A stretch of 64,000 bases of DNA, taken from positions 1 through 64,000 of the IMG/VR virus record IMGVR_UViG_3300034375_010899; one strand, given 5' to 3'. The translations under genes were made by a program, and so were the position numbers. Source of the DNA: a virus. This document shows positions 49,219 through 59,900 of the stretch, piece by piece (the stretch's first letter is position 1; each line of letters begins with the position of its first letter). The notes under the pieces are model-generated. The model did no database searches and was not told the DNA's origin. It worked only from the letters and a program-made list of their open reading frames with translations.

Positions 49219-51393
49219 ATGGCATCACCCAAGATTCAATTTAAAAGGGGTGCGGCTGGAATTGCAGGAACAGTTCCAGCGTTACACCCAGGTGAACCAG
49301 CGTTTTCGACAAACAATTTTGATTTTTTTATTGGATTTGATACTTCTGTAACTGGAAACAAGTTTTTCGGATCGCATAGATATTGGACTAGAGAGAATGG
49401 AACCAGGTCAGCTGGTCTTAATTTAGTTGATAACGCAGGAACAAATTATATTCAACTAAAGTCGCCAGATTCTGTTTCTGGTATTGGAACATATATTCTT
49501 CCAGATACTAGCAGCATTACAGATGGATATTTTCTCAAGGTTGCTGCGGATGGAACTCTTTCTTGGGATACTGCTGGCGGAACAAATGGAACATTTACAA
49601 ATCCCACCCTACAAGGGATTACAACAATAACTTCCAATGGAGGAGATGCTTTCCTTGATGTAAATGTTCTTGCAGATTTTAGTGCAGGTGCAAATTTCAC
49701 TAATGCTGGCGTTACTACAATCGCAACTGCCGATATAAATGGTGGTAACATTGATGGAACTATAATCGGTGCGGCTACAAGTGCTGCAGGCACATTTACA
49801 AATCTAATAGGTGGTGCTACAACACTTACATCTTTGACATTAGATGGTGGCACTGCAATTACATCAGTAGATACAGATTTAAGTTCCGTATCAAGTTCAG
49901 ATGATACTCTTGCTTCTGCTAAGGCAATCAAAACATATGTCGATGAACAGATAACAGCACAAGATCTTGACTTCGCTGGTGACAGCGGAAATGGTGCTGT
50001 TGATCTTGACTCTCAATCACTGACAATTTCTGGTACTGCCAACGAAATAGAAACAACTGGTGCTGGAACCACACTCACAATTGGTCTTCCAAACGCTGTT
50101 TCAGTTACAACATCATTAACTGTTGGCGCTGCCGTCACAATTAGTTCTTCTGGTGTTAATGCTGGAGTTAATAGTATTACAGCACAAGATCTTTATGGAC
50201 ATCTTGATGCTGGTTATTTAGATATTGTTAATTCGGGATTAAGTACTTTAACTGCACTTGCAGATCAAGATGATTTTGTAGTATTTGATCTTGATGGAAC
50301 AGTTAATAAACTAATTTCTGCAGAATATATTCGTAAATATGTTTACGATAATCTTAGCGGAGACATTAGTGTTGATGGATTAACTGGTATAACTACTATT
50401 GCAAATGACGCAGTTGGACTTGGAACTCAAACAACTGGTCAGTATGCCAAAACCGTTGTTGGTGGTGAGGGTCTGACTGCCACTACAGCAAACTCTGATG
50501 ATGCTACTAACTATACAATTGACGTTAATGTTGGAACTGGTATCACCATTACATCTGATGCAGTTACATTAAAAGGTGCTGCTTCTTTAACAGATAATAC
50601 TGTTCCATTTTGGGATGATACGAACGGTCAATTGTCTGATAGCATTATAAGTACAGCGACTGTTGGAGGAGCTACAACAATTACAATTGGTGGTCACCTC
50701 AACGTAACTGGAGATTTTAATGGTGTTATTACTGCAGCGTCTCGTGCTGATAGGGTAGATACCACTGGAGATACTACTGATGCAACTTATTACATGCTCT
50801 TTGCAGATACTTCTGCAGGAGAAGTGGGCGAGACTGTAAGAGTTAGTGCTGCTGCATCACTCAATCCAAGTGGAACTGGCACATTTAGTGTTGGAACAAT
50901 TCAAGCAGGATCTATTAAGTCAACGACTGGATCTAATGCAATTACAATCAATACTTCCGGATCTGTTGAAACTGCAGGAGATTTAACTGTTGCTGGAAAC
51001 TTGATTGTTAATGGATCAACAACTCAAGTAAATACATCAGAAATTACAGTTGAAGATCGCACCATTGAACTTGGTGTTGTTAATGGAGCACTTCCAACAG
51101 ATACCACTTGGGATCTTGGAATTCTGATGAATTATGGTGATGCTGGAGTTGGAAAAACTTCTGCTGTTATTTGGGAAGCAACTTCTGGAAGATTTAAACT
51201 TGCCGCTGATTTGGATGAGACTGTTGGAATTACTACAAACGCTCCACAGATTAATGTTTCAACATATGCACCAATTGAGATTTCAGAACTTTGGATTAAT
51301 AATTCCTGCACGGGTGGGTCATCGCAAGTAATTGCTTGTTCTGGTTCCGAATTGGTTCTTCAAAACATTACAGTTGACGGTGGATCATTCTGA
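49219..51393 (+). CDS. Tail fibre-like protein
   Basis: A 724-residue protein. The N-terminus (KIQFKRGAAGIAGTVPALHP GEPAFSTN) is the common KRG...P.L..GE.A attachment domain of cyanophage fibres (major-tropism-determinant-like). A low-complexity Thr/Ala/Gly/Ser-rich shaft follows (VDTDLSSVSSSDDTLASAKA and on). The C-terminal part has GNLIVNGSTTQVNTSEITVE DRTIELGVV, a module that recurs in the giant fibre at 53941. It is likely a host-recognition fibre. Codon use is richer in ACA/GCA/GGA repeats than the baseplate genes, which reflects composition. Confidence 0.75.
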   Translation: MASPKIQFKRGAAGIAGTVPALHPGEPAFSTNNFDFFIGFDTSVTGNKFFGSHRYWTRENGTRSAGLNLVDNAGTNYIQLKSPDSVSGIGTYILPDTSSITDGYFLKVAADGTLSWDTAGGTNGTFTNPTLQGITTITSNGGDAFLDVNVLADFSAGANFTNAGVTTIATADINGGNIDGTIIGAATSAAGTFTNLIGGATTLTSLTLDGGTAITSVDTDLSSVSSSDDTLASAKAIKTYVDEQITAQDLDFAGDSGNGAVDLDSQSLTISGTANEIETTGAGTTLTIGLPNAVSVTTSLTVGAAVTISSSGVNAGVNSITAQDLYGHLDAGYLDIVNSGLSTLTALADQDDFVVFDLDGTVNKLISAEYIRKYVYDNLSGDISVDGLTGITTIANDAVGLGTQTTGQYAKTVVGGEGLTATTANSDDATNYTIDVNVGTGITITSDAVTLKGAASLTDNTVPFWDDTNGQLSDSIISTATVGGATTITIGGHLNVTGDFNGVITAASRADRVDTTGDTTDATYYMLFADTSAGEVGETVRVSAAASLNPSGTGTFSVGTIQAGSIKSTTGSNAITINTSGSVETAGDLTVAGNLIVNGSTTQVNTSEITVEDRTIELGVVNGALPTDTTWDLGILMNYGDAGVGKTSAVIWEATSGRFKLAADLDETVGITTNAPQINVSTYAPIEISELWINNSCTGGSSQVIACSGSELVLQNITVDGGSF

Positions 51394-51416
51394 TAATTTA
51401 ATTAAATAATTTCAAT

Positions 51417-51448
51417 AAATACACTCAGTTTACTGGGTGTATTTTTTT
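51417..51448 (+). terminator. Strong intrinsic terminator
   Basis: AAATACACTCAG (51417-51428) pairs with CTGGGTGTATTT (51433-51444, one G-U) around TTTA, followed by a run of T. It ends the fibre transcript and directly abuts the ATG at 51449. Confidence 0.9.
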
Positions 51449-51640
51449 ATGTCTGAAGAAGATTTAAAAGCAATAGTAGCAAAATATCAACAAAAAGCAT
51501 TTGACCTTTTTAATAAGACAATAGTGTTAGAAACTCAGGTAGAGACTCTGACACAGGCAAATACATCTCTACAAAATGAGTTGGAAAAATTAAAAAAAAC
51601 GAAAAGAACAACTAAAACAGGATCTGAAGATTTTCAATAA
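51449..51640 (+). CDS. Small coiled-coil protein
   Basis: A 63-residue protein (MSEEDLKAIVAKYQQKAFDL and on), entirely helical with heptads (LETQVETLTQANTSLQNELE KL) and a basic tail. ATG 51449 lies at the end of the terminator T-run, so its ribosome-binding site is unclear and translation would need read-through or an internal promoter. Function unknown. Confidence 0.6.
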   Translation: MSEEDLKAIVAKYQQKAFDLFNKTIVLETQVETLTQANTSLQNELEKLKKTKRTTKTGSEDFQ

Positions 51641-51658
51641 TCTGAATTAGTTTGACAC

Positions 51659-51666
51659 TATAAATA
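51659..51666 (+). promoter_or_regulatory. T4-type late promoter
   Basis: Exact TATAAATA, 54 bases before the beta-helix gene. Confidence 0.75.
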
Positions 51667-51720
51667 ATAGAGATTCTTATATAAGAATCTATACGGTTTC
51701 TACCAACTATGAGAGGTTGA

Positions 51721-53586
51721 ATGGCAGATCCAAATATTAGAATTAAAAGGTCTTCTGTACCTGGAAAAATACCAACGTTGGGGCAACTACCTCTAGGTGA
51801 GCTAGCCCTCAACACATATGACGCCGACCTCTTAGTTAGAAGAGAAAGAACCGGAATAGGCACTGACATTGTAAGAGTCGGTGCTGGGGCAACAGTATCT
51901 AATGTTTATTATGTCACAAAAGACGGAAGCGATACAAATACAGGAAAAAAACTCGGAGACGCAAAAGGAACCCTCAAAGGAGCCCTTGCAATCGCAGAAG
52001 AAGGATCCATTATTAGAATTACTGCTGGATCTTATATAGAAGATAATCCTTTAACTATACCAAAAAAAGTTTCTATAATTGGAGATAGTTTAAGAGAAGT
52101 AACTATTACTCCACAGAATTCCAATCAAGATCTTTTTTATGTAAGAGAAGGTGCTTATGTTTCGGACATGTCTTTTAAAGGATCTGTAGATTCTGGAAAG
52201 GCTTGTGTTAGATTCGACCCTACAGTTGTTGGATTTACTTCACAATCTCCATACATTAGAAATTGTACAAACTTCATTTCCAATAGTATTGGAATGTTAA
52301 TTGATGGTTCTGATTGTATCGGCAAATTGAAGAGTATGGTTGTAGACTCTTTTACACAATACAATCAAGGTGGCATTGGAGTCTCGATTACAAATGAAGG
52401 TTATGCTCAATTAGTTTCATTATTTACCATTTGTAATGATATTTCTGTTTACTGCGGTTCTGGTGGTGCTTGTGATTTAACAAACTCCAACTCATCATTT
52501 GGAAATTATGCTCTTATTGCTGATGGAGTAGGTCCTAAAAAATATACTGGGATTATTACCAGTGCTGCTTCAGCAAATTCCGATACATTTGTTTTGGATT
52601 TAAATGTTCCAACATTTAATGTTACGAATGCACTATACGATAATACAACTGGTCTTACAACGATAACGGTCAATTCCAATCACAACTTTAATGTTGGTAT
52701 GGGACTGACCATTTCTGGTCTTGGATTTACTTGCACATCTGATGGTGGAGTAACTACAGTAACATATCCATCAGGAAACAGTGGATATATTTTTGAAGTG
52801 GTTTCTATTCCAAGTTCCACATCGTTTGAAGTTTATGTTGGAGCATCAACTCTTCCCCACACATACACATCTGGAGGAACAGTTGCAATAAATGCAGTAA
52901 GACCATTTGATGGGCAAGTGATTTATATTGAAGATTTATACTATACTGTCGATGATATCATTATTACTAATGGTGGTAGTGGATATACTGAAAACGTTTC
53001 AATTAGTATTGATGGACCTTTAACTTCTTGGGGAGTTCCTGCAACAGCAGTTGCTGAAGTTAAAAATGGTCAAGTTGTTGATGTTGAAATTGTTTCTAAT
53101 GGTAGAGGATACACCCATACTCCATCAATTACTATTGCAGATCCTCAAGGAGCAGGAACAACTGCCATTGGAACTGCGGTTTTAATTCCAACATATTATT
53201 CTATTAAAGAATCTACACCAGTTGTTTCTGGCATTTGCACTATTACAGTAACTGAAAACGTTCCATATTCTGTTGGAGTTGGATCTACTGCGGTTTTCTT
53301 CAAACAAAGTAGAGTTCTTGCATCAGGTCATTCAATGGAATATATAGGTACAGGAACTGATATTGATACCGCATTTCCCCAAGCTGGAGGAATTCCAATT
53401 CAAGAGCAGGAAACTGATTCAAGAAATGGAGGACTTGTTGTATATACTTCAACAGATCAAGCAGGTAATTTTAGAATTGGTGATGGTGTTGTAGTTGACC
53501 AACAAACCGGAACTATTTCTGGGAGATTTTATTCTAAGAGTTTGTTTTCTACATTAACCCCATTCATTCTAGCATTAGGAGAATAA
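51721..53586 (+). CDS. Beta-helix appendage protein
   Basis: A 621-residue protein. It starts with the RIKRSSVPGKIPTLGQLPLG ELALNT attachment domain. A pectin-lyase-like beta-helix follows at about 60-270 (YYVTKDGSDTNTGKKLGDAK GTLKGALAIAEEGSIIRITA GSY start). Then two G-x-G-Y modules (NGGSGYTENVSISIDGPLTS, NGRGYTHTPSITIADPQGAG) and a C-terminal domain (SRNGGLVVYTSTDQAGNFRI GDGVVVDQQTG) that recalls cyanophage structural proteins. It may be a tailspike or a short fibre; no catalytic residues for polysaccharide cleavage can be named. Confidence 0.75.
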   Translation: MADPNIRIKRSSVPGKIPTLGQLPLGELALNTYDADLLVRRERTGIGTDIVRVGAGATVSNVYYVTKDGSDTNTGKKLGDAKGTLKGALAIAEEGSIIRITAGSYIEDNPLTIPKKVSIIGDSLREVTITPQNSNQDLFYVREGAYVSDMSFKGSVDSGKACVRFDPTVVGFTSQSPYIRNCTNFISNSIGMLIDGSDCIGKLKSMVVDSFTQYNQGGIGVSITNEGYAQLVSLFTICNDISVYCGSGGACDLTNSNSSFGNYALIADGVGPKKYTGIITSAASANSDTFVLDLNVPTFNVTNALYDNTTGLTTITVNSNHNFNVGMGLTISGLGFTCTSDGGVTTVTYPSGNSGYIFEVVSIPSSTSFEVYVGASTLPHTYTSGGTVAINAVRPFDGQVIYIEDLYYTVDDIIITNGGSGYTENVSISIDGPLTSWGVPATAVAEVKNGQVVDVEIVSNGRGYTHTPSITIADPQGAGTTAIGTAVLIPTYYSIKESTPVVSGICTITVTENVPYSVGVGSTAVFFKQSRVLASGHSMEYIGTGTDIDTAFPQAGGIPIQEQETDSRNGGLVVYTSTDQAGNFRIGDGVVVDQQTGTISGRFYSKSLFSTLTPFILALGE

Positions 53587-53587
53587 T

Positions 53588-53917
53588 ATGGCATTAGCAC
53601 TAAATGTATTCCAAACAGTAACTGCTGTAGTTTCTTTAACGGAAACTGAGGTATATTCAGCACCAACTGGATATACTGGTGTTGTTCTTTTGGCACAAAT
53701 TGCAAATATTGGATCAACATCTGAAGATATTACATTAGTACATAGAAGAAGCACAACTGATACGGAATTATTGAAGGATTTTCCAATTTCCGGAAATGAT
53801 ACTGCAAATTTATTAACTGGAAAATTGGTCCTTGAAAGTGGAGATAAATTAGTATTATCTGGCAGTAATGCTTCAAATTTAAAATTTGTTACAAGTATTT
53901 TAGAATCATTAAATTAA
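53588..53917 (+). CDS. Small beta-rich appendage protein
   Basis: A 109-residue, all-beta protein (TETEVYSAPTGYTGVVLLAQ IANIGSTSEDITLVHRR and on). It begins one base after the beta-helix gene and ends 23 bases before the giant fibre, so it is co-transcribed with both. It resembles a small cyanophage tail-decoration protein, from memory; function unknown. Confidence 0.6.
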   Translation: MALALNVFQTVTAVVSLTETEVYSAPTGYTGVVLLAQIANIGSTSEDITLVHRRSTTDTELLKDFPISGNDTANLLTGKLVLESGDKLVLSGSNASNLKFVTSILESLN

Positions 53918-53940
53918 TCAATACATTTTTTTAACTCAAA

Positions 53941-56900
53941 ATGTCAAAGTATCTTAGCAATCGTCAAAAGAATTTAAAAGTCGGCATAAGTTCTTATTCC
54001 GAGAACAAAACAACTGTTGAAGTTGTCGGTAAGGTTGGTATTGGGACTGCAGCAGCAACTGCTGACTTGGACATTAATGGCGATCTAAGATTGCGCGGAA
54101 GTTTATATGATAGAGATAATCAAGTAGGTTCTCAGGGTCAAGTTTTAGTTTCTACTGGAGCAGGTGCAACTTGGACAAATATTGATGGAATAGAAACTAT
54201 TGAAAATATTATAAATACTACATTAACTGGTGTTGAAATTGAGGAAGAAGGTGTAGGTATTGGTACTGGTTACCATACCATAAATTTTGTTGGAGCAGGA
54301 GTTACTGCAACTGGTGCTGGAACAACAGCAACTATCACCTTTACTCAGCAAGTAGGAATTCAAGGTACTCAAGGTGTTCAAGGCACTCAAGGTATCCAAG
54401 GTACTCAAGGTATCCAAGGTACTCAAGGAACACAAGGCACTCAGGGTGTTGATGGAATACAAGGTACTCAAGGCGTTCAAGGAACACAAGGTACTCAAGG
54501 TCTCCAAGGTACTCAGGGTGTTGATGGAATACAAGGTACTCAGGGCACTCAGGGGGTTCAGGGCACTCAAGGTGTTCAAGGAACACAGGGTACTCAGGGG
54601 GTTCAGGGCACTCAAGGTACTCAAGGTATTCAAGGGACTCAAGGTATTCAAGGGACTCAAGGTACTCAAGGTATTCAAGGGACTCAAGGAACACAGGGAA
54701 CTCAAGGTACTCAAGGTACTCAAGGGACTCAAGGTATTCAAGGTATTCAAGGGACTCAAGGAACACAGGGAACTCAAGGTACTCAAGGTCTCCAAGGTAC
54801 TCAGGGTCTTGATGGAATACAAGGTACTCAGGGTGTTCAAGGGACTCAAGGAACACAGGGAACTCAAGGTGTTCAAGGAACACAGGGAACTCAGGGGGTT
54901 CAGGGCACTCAGGGAGTTCAGGGCACTCAAGGTACTCAGGGCATTCAAGGGACTCAAGGAACACAGGGAACTCAAGGTGTTCAAGGAACACAGGGTACTC
55001 AGGGGGTTCAGGGCACTCAAGGAACTCAAGGTACTCAAGGTGTTCAGGGAACGACTGGTCCTGTAGCTGGATCTGCGGAACAAGTTGTATATAAAGATGG
55101 TTCGAATAATCCAGCAGGATCGGATAATTTAACCTTTAATGGCAATGATTTATTTGTCGGTAGAGATGTTACTATAGGTAGAGATTTATATGTTGATGGA
55201 AGTGTAACAATTGGTGGTACTTCTGCAACATTATTCACAGAAACTCTCAGAATCAGTGATGCGGACATTATTCTTGGATATAGAACTGATTCAAATGGAA
55301 ATGATGCATCAACTGATACAACAGCAAATCATGGTGGTGTTGCACTTGCATCAACAGAAGGTACTCCATTAGTCAGTCTTAATGTAGCAGGAATTGAAAC
55401 TCTTCCTCCCACATATAAGAAGATTATGTGGTTCAAAGAAGGAACCTTCTCTGGTCTTGGAACTGATGCCTGGTTGACTAACTATGCTCTTGGAATTGGT
55501 CTGACTGATATGCTTTCCGGAACTGCTTTGGCAGTTGGTGGTGATATTGATATTCATGGTGCACTATATGATACAAACCACCTTAAGGGAGATTCTGGAG
55601 ATATTCTAGTTTCGACTGGAACAGGTATATCTTGGACAGACCCATACGCAGCAGGAATACAGGGAACTCAAGGTGTTCAGGGTACTCAAGGTACTCAAGG
55701 TACTCAAGGTGTTCAGGGAACACAAGGAACTCAGGGTACACAAGGAACTCAGGGTACACAAGGTGCCCAAGGAACTCAAGGTACTCAAGGTGTTCAGGGA
55801 ACACAAGGTATTCAAGGCACTCAAGGTATTCAAGGTACTCAGGGAACTCAAGGTGTTCAGGGAACTCAAGGTGTTCAGGGAACACAAGGTACTCAAGGTA
55901 CTACAGGTGTCCAAGGCACTCAAGGTGTCCAAGGCACTCAAGGTGTCCAAGGAACTCAGGGTGTTCAAGGAACACAAGGTACTCAAGGCACTCAGGGCAT
56001 TCAAGGAACTCAAGGTGTCCAAGGAACTCAAGGTGTTCAGGGAACACAAGGTACTCAAGGCACTCAGGGCATTCAAGGAACTCAAGGTGTCCAAGGAACT
56101 CAAGGTGTTCAGGGAACACAAGGTACTCAGGGCATTCAAGGAACTCAAGGTACTCAAGGTACTCAAGGCACTCAGGGTACACAAGGCATCCAAGGCATCC
56201 AAGGCACTCAAGGTACTCAAGGAACTCAAGGTACTCAGGGTACACAAGGTACTCAGGGCATTCAAGGTACTCAAGGTACTCAAGGTACTCAGGGTACACA
56301 AGGCATCCAAGGTATCCAAGGTATCCAAGGAACTCAAGGAACTCAGGGCATTCAAGGAACGCAAGGAACTCAAGGAACTCAAGGAACTCAAGGAACTCAA
56401 GGAACTCAGGGCATTCAAGGAACTCAAGGTACTCAAGGTACTCAAGGTACTCAAGGCATCCAAGGTATCCAAGGTACTCAAGGTACTCAAGGTACTCAAG
56501 GCATCCAAGGTATCCAAGGTACCCAAGGAACTCAAGGTGTCCAAGGAACTCAAGGTACTCAAGGAACTCAAGGTACTCAGGGTACACAAGGCATCCAAGG
56601 CATCCAAGGCACTCAAGGTACTCAAGGAACTCAAGGTACTCAGGGTACACAAGGCATCCAAGGCATCCAAGGCACTCAAGGTGTTCAAGGAAGACAAGGA
56701 ACTCAGGGTATTCAAGGTACTCAGGGAACTCAAGGTACTCAAGGCACTCAGGGTACAACGGGACCAGTAGCTGGATCAGCAAATCAAGTTGTTTACAAAA
56801 ATAGTTCTAATATTGCAACAGGTTCTACAAATTTAACTTTTGATGGAACTTCTCTATATGCAAATCAGATTAATGGACCAGCAACCTTTGTAATTGATCC

Positions 56901-59900
56901 AACAACAATCGGTGACAACTCAGGAACTGTTGTTATAAAAGGTGACCTTCAAGTTGATGGACAAACAACAACAATAAATTCAACAGAACTTATTGTAGAT
57001 GACTTAAATATCACTCTAGCTTCTGGTGCAGCAGATTCTTCCGCAGCAGATGGAGGTGGTATTACTCTTGATGGTGCAAATGCAAGTTTAACGTATGCAT
57101 CCACTGGAGATAAGTGGGTATTCAATAAAGCACCTTATTACAATGCTGCTAGGTTACTTACAACTTCCGATGAAGGAAGTGGAAATGGTTTAGATGCAGA
57201 CACTGTAGATGGTCTTGAGGCATCATCATTCTTCAGAGCAGATACTTCAAACTCTGTGGATGTAAGATTGTCAATTGGAAATGGTAGAGGTGTTAGATTC
57301 TTTGACAGTGATAACTATAAAATTTGGATGTCATCAAGTAATGATAGTACTTGGGGAGGAAGACTAGATTCGACTTCCGATTTTAATATGTACTTCAGGA
57401 TGACTGGAGGTACAAACAGAGGATTCGTATTCCAAAATGGAACTTCTGAGTTGTTCCAGATTGAATCGGACGGTCAAGTAAGAGTTGCTTCTAATAACAT
57501 TTATGCAGGTAATGCTAATACGGTATGGCACGCTGGTAATGATGGAGCATCATCAGGTTTAGATGCAGACTTGCTTGATGGACAAGAAGGTTCTTACTAC
57601 ATCAATACATCGGCAAATTCTCAAACTAAAACTGGAGATTTGACCTTAAGTGGTAATTTAACCCTTTCAGGATCATTTATTGATTCGACAGTAAGTTCTG
57701 GAACTACAGGATACGTTTTACAGTCAACTTTAAGTGGAACTGAGTGGGTTGATCCCACGACTGTTGCTGGACTTCAAGGCATCCAAGGCACTCAAGGTAT
57801 TCAAGGAACTCAGGGAACTCAAGGTACTCAGGGAACTCAAGGTACTCAGGGAACTCAAGGTACTACAGGTGTCCAAGGAACACAAGGTACTCAAGGTCTT
57901 CAAGGAACACAAGGTACTACAGGTGTCCAAGGAACTCAAGGTGTTCAGGGAACTCAAGGTACTCAAGGTCTTCAAGGAACTCAAGGAACTCAAGGCACTC
58001 AGGGCATTCAAGGAACTCAAGGTGTCCAAGGAACTCAAGGTGTTCAGGGAACACAAGGTACTCAAGGCACTCAGGGTACACAAGGCATCCAAGGCATCCA
58101 AGGCATCCAAGGTACCCAAGGAACTCAAGGTGTCCAAGGAACTCAAGGTACTACAGGTGTCCAAGGTACTCAAGGTACTCAAGGCACTCAGGGCATTCAA
58201 GGAACACAAGGTACTACAGGTGTCCAAGGAACTCAAGGTACTCAGGGAACTCAGGGTGTTCAAGGAACACAAGGTACTACAGGTGTCCAAGGTACTCAAG
58301 GTACTCAAGGCACTCAGGGAACTCAGGGTGTTCAAGGAACACAAGGTACTACAGGTGTCCAAGGTACTCAAGGTACTCAAGGCACTCAGGGCATTCAAGG
58401 AACTCAAGGAACTCAGGGAACTCAAGGTGTTCAAGGCAGACAAGGTACTACTGGACCAGTAGCAGGTTCTGCAAATCAGGTTGTATATAAGGATGCATCA
58501 AATAACCCAGCAGGTTCAGCAAACCTTACTTTTGATGGTGGAACACTTACTGCAAGCAATTTAACAGTTACTGGTGCTTCTACATTCCAAGGTAATGTAG
58601 ATCTTGGTGATAATGATAGATTGAGATTTGGTGATAGTCAAGACTTACAGATTTATCATAATGGATCTAATAGTGTTATTCAGGATACCGGAACTGGTTC
58701 TTTAATACTGGGCGGTTCAAATTCTGTAGAAATTAGAAATGGTGCAGTAAATGAAACTGCAGCAAAATTCATTACAGATGGAGCAGTAGAACTCTACTAC
58801 GACAACTCCAAGAAATTTGAAACCACTGCTGATGGTATTTTAGTTAATCCAAATGTAGGTCTCGGAACAACAGCAGGAAATGCTGATGCAACTCAAGACC
58901 TTGCAGTATTCAAAACTACAAATAGCAATTCATCACTACTCAAAATTACCGAAACAAGAGATGTAGATGGAACTAATTGGATTTCTGCTTATACCAGAAT
59001 TCAGAAGACCACTGATGTAACCGACCAGGCATATATCCAGTTCAATGGTGATGGTAATACCTATGGAATGGAATTTGGGACAATAGATGATGAAAAGTTT
59101 GCAGTATTCAGACGAGATGCAGAAGTAGAACTCTACTATGATAACTCTCTGAAATTTGAAACCACTGACTATGGAATCTATGTAACGGGTGCTGGGAATA
59201 CATCAACAATTGCAGGTGCAGCAAACCTTGTTCTTGATCCAACTGCTGTAGGTGATAATACAGGAACAGTTATCATCAAAGGCGATCTTCAAGTTGATGG
59301 AGATACCACAACAATCAACTCTACAACTTTAACAGTAGACGATAAGAATATTACTCTTGCTTCTGGAGCAGTTAATGCTGCATCTGCAGATGGTGCAGGA
59401 ATTACAGTCGATGGTTCCAATGCAACATTGACTTATGCATCCACTGGAGATAAGTGGGTATTCAATAAAGCACCTTATTACAATGCTGCAAGATTACTGA
59501 CAACTTCAGATGAAGGAAGTGGAAACGGACTTGATGCAGATACTGTAGATGGTCTTGAGGCATCATCATTCTTTAGAGCAGATGCTGGAAATACTGTAGA
59601 TGCAAGAATTGCCGCTGCTAATGGTAGAGGAATTAGATTCTATGATAATGATGGATATAAGATCTATATGTCATCATCGGCAGATGCAACTTGGGGAGGA
59701 AGATTAGATACAACTTCAGACTTTAATATGTACTTCAGAATGACTGGAGGTACAAACAGAGGATTCGTATTCCAAAATGGAACTTCTGAGTTGTTCCAAA
59801 TTGAATCAACAGGTCAATTAAGAGTTGCATCAAATAACATTTATGCAGGTAATGCTAATATCGTATGGCACGCAGGCAATGATGGGGCAAGTAGTGGATT

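Noticed and set aside
54223-55083. Long minus-strand and alternative-frame frames of Ser/Leu/Thr or Lys/Val/Leu repeats over the collagen blocks (also 55606-56742, 57730-58443, 60064-60891, 62161-62682)
   Set aside because: They arise because the GGT-ACT-CAA repeat is open in other frames. They have no start signals and end where the repeat ends.
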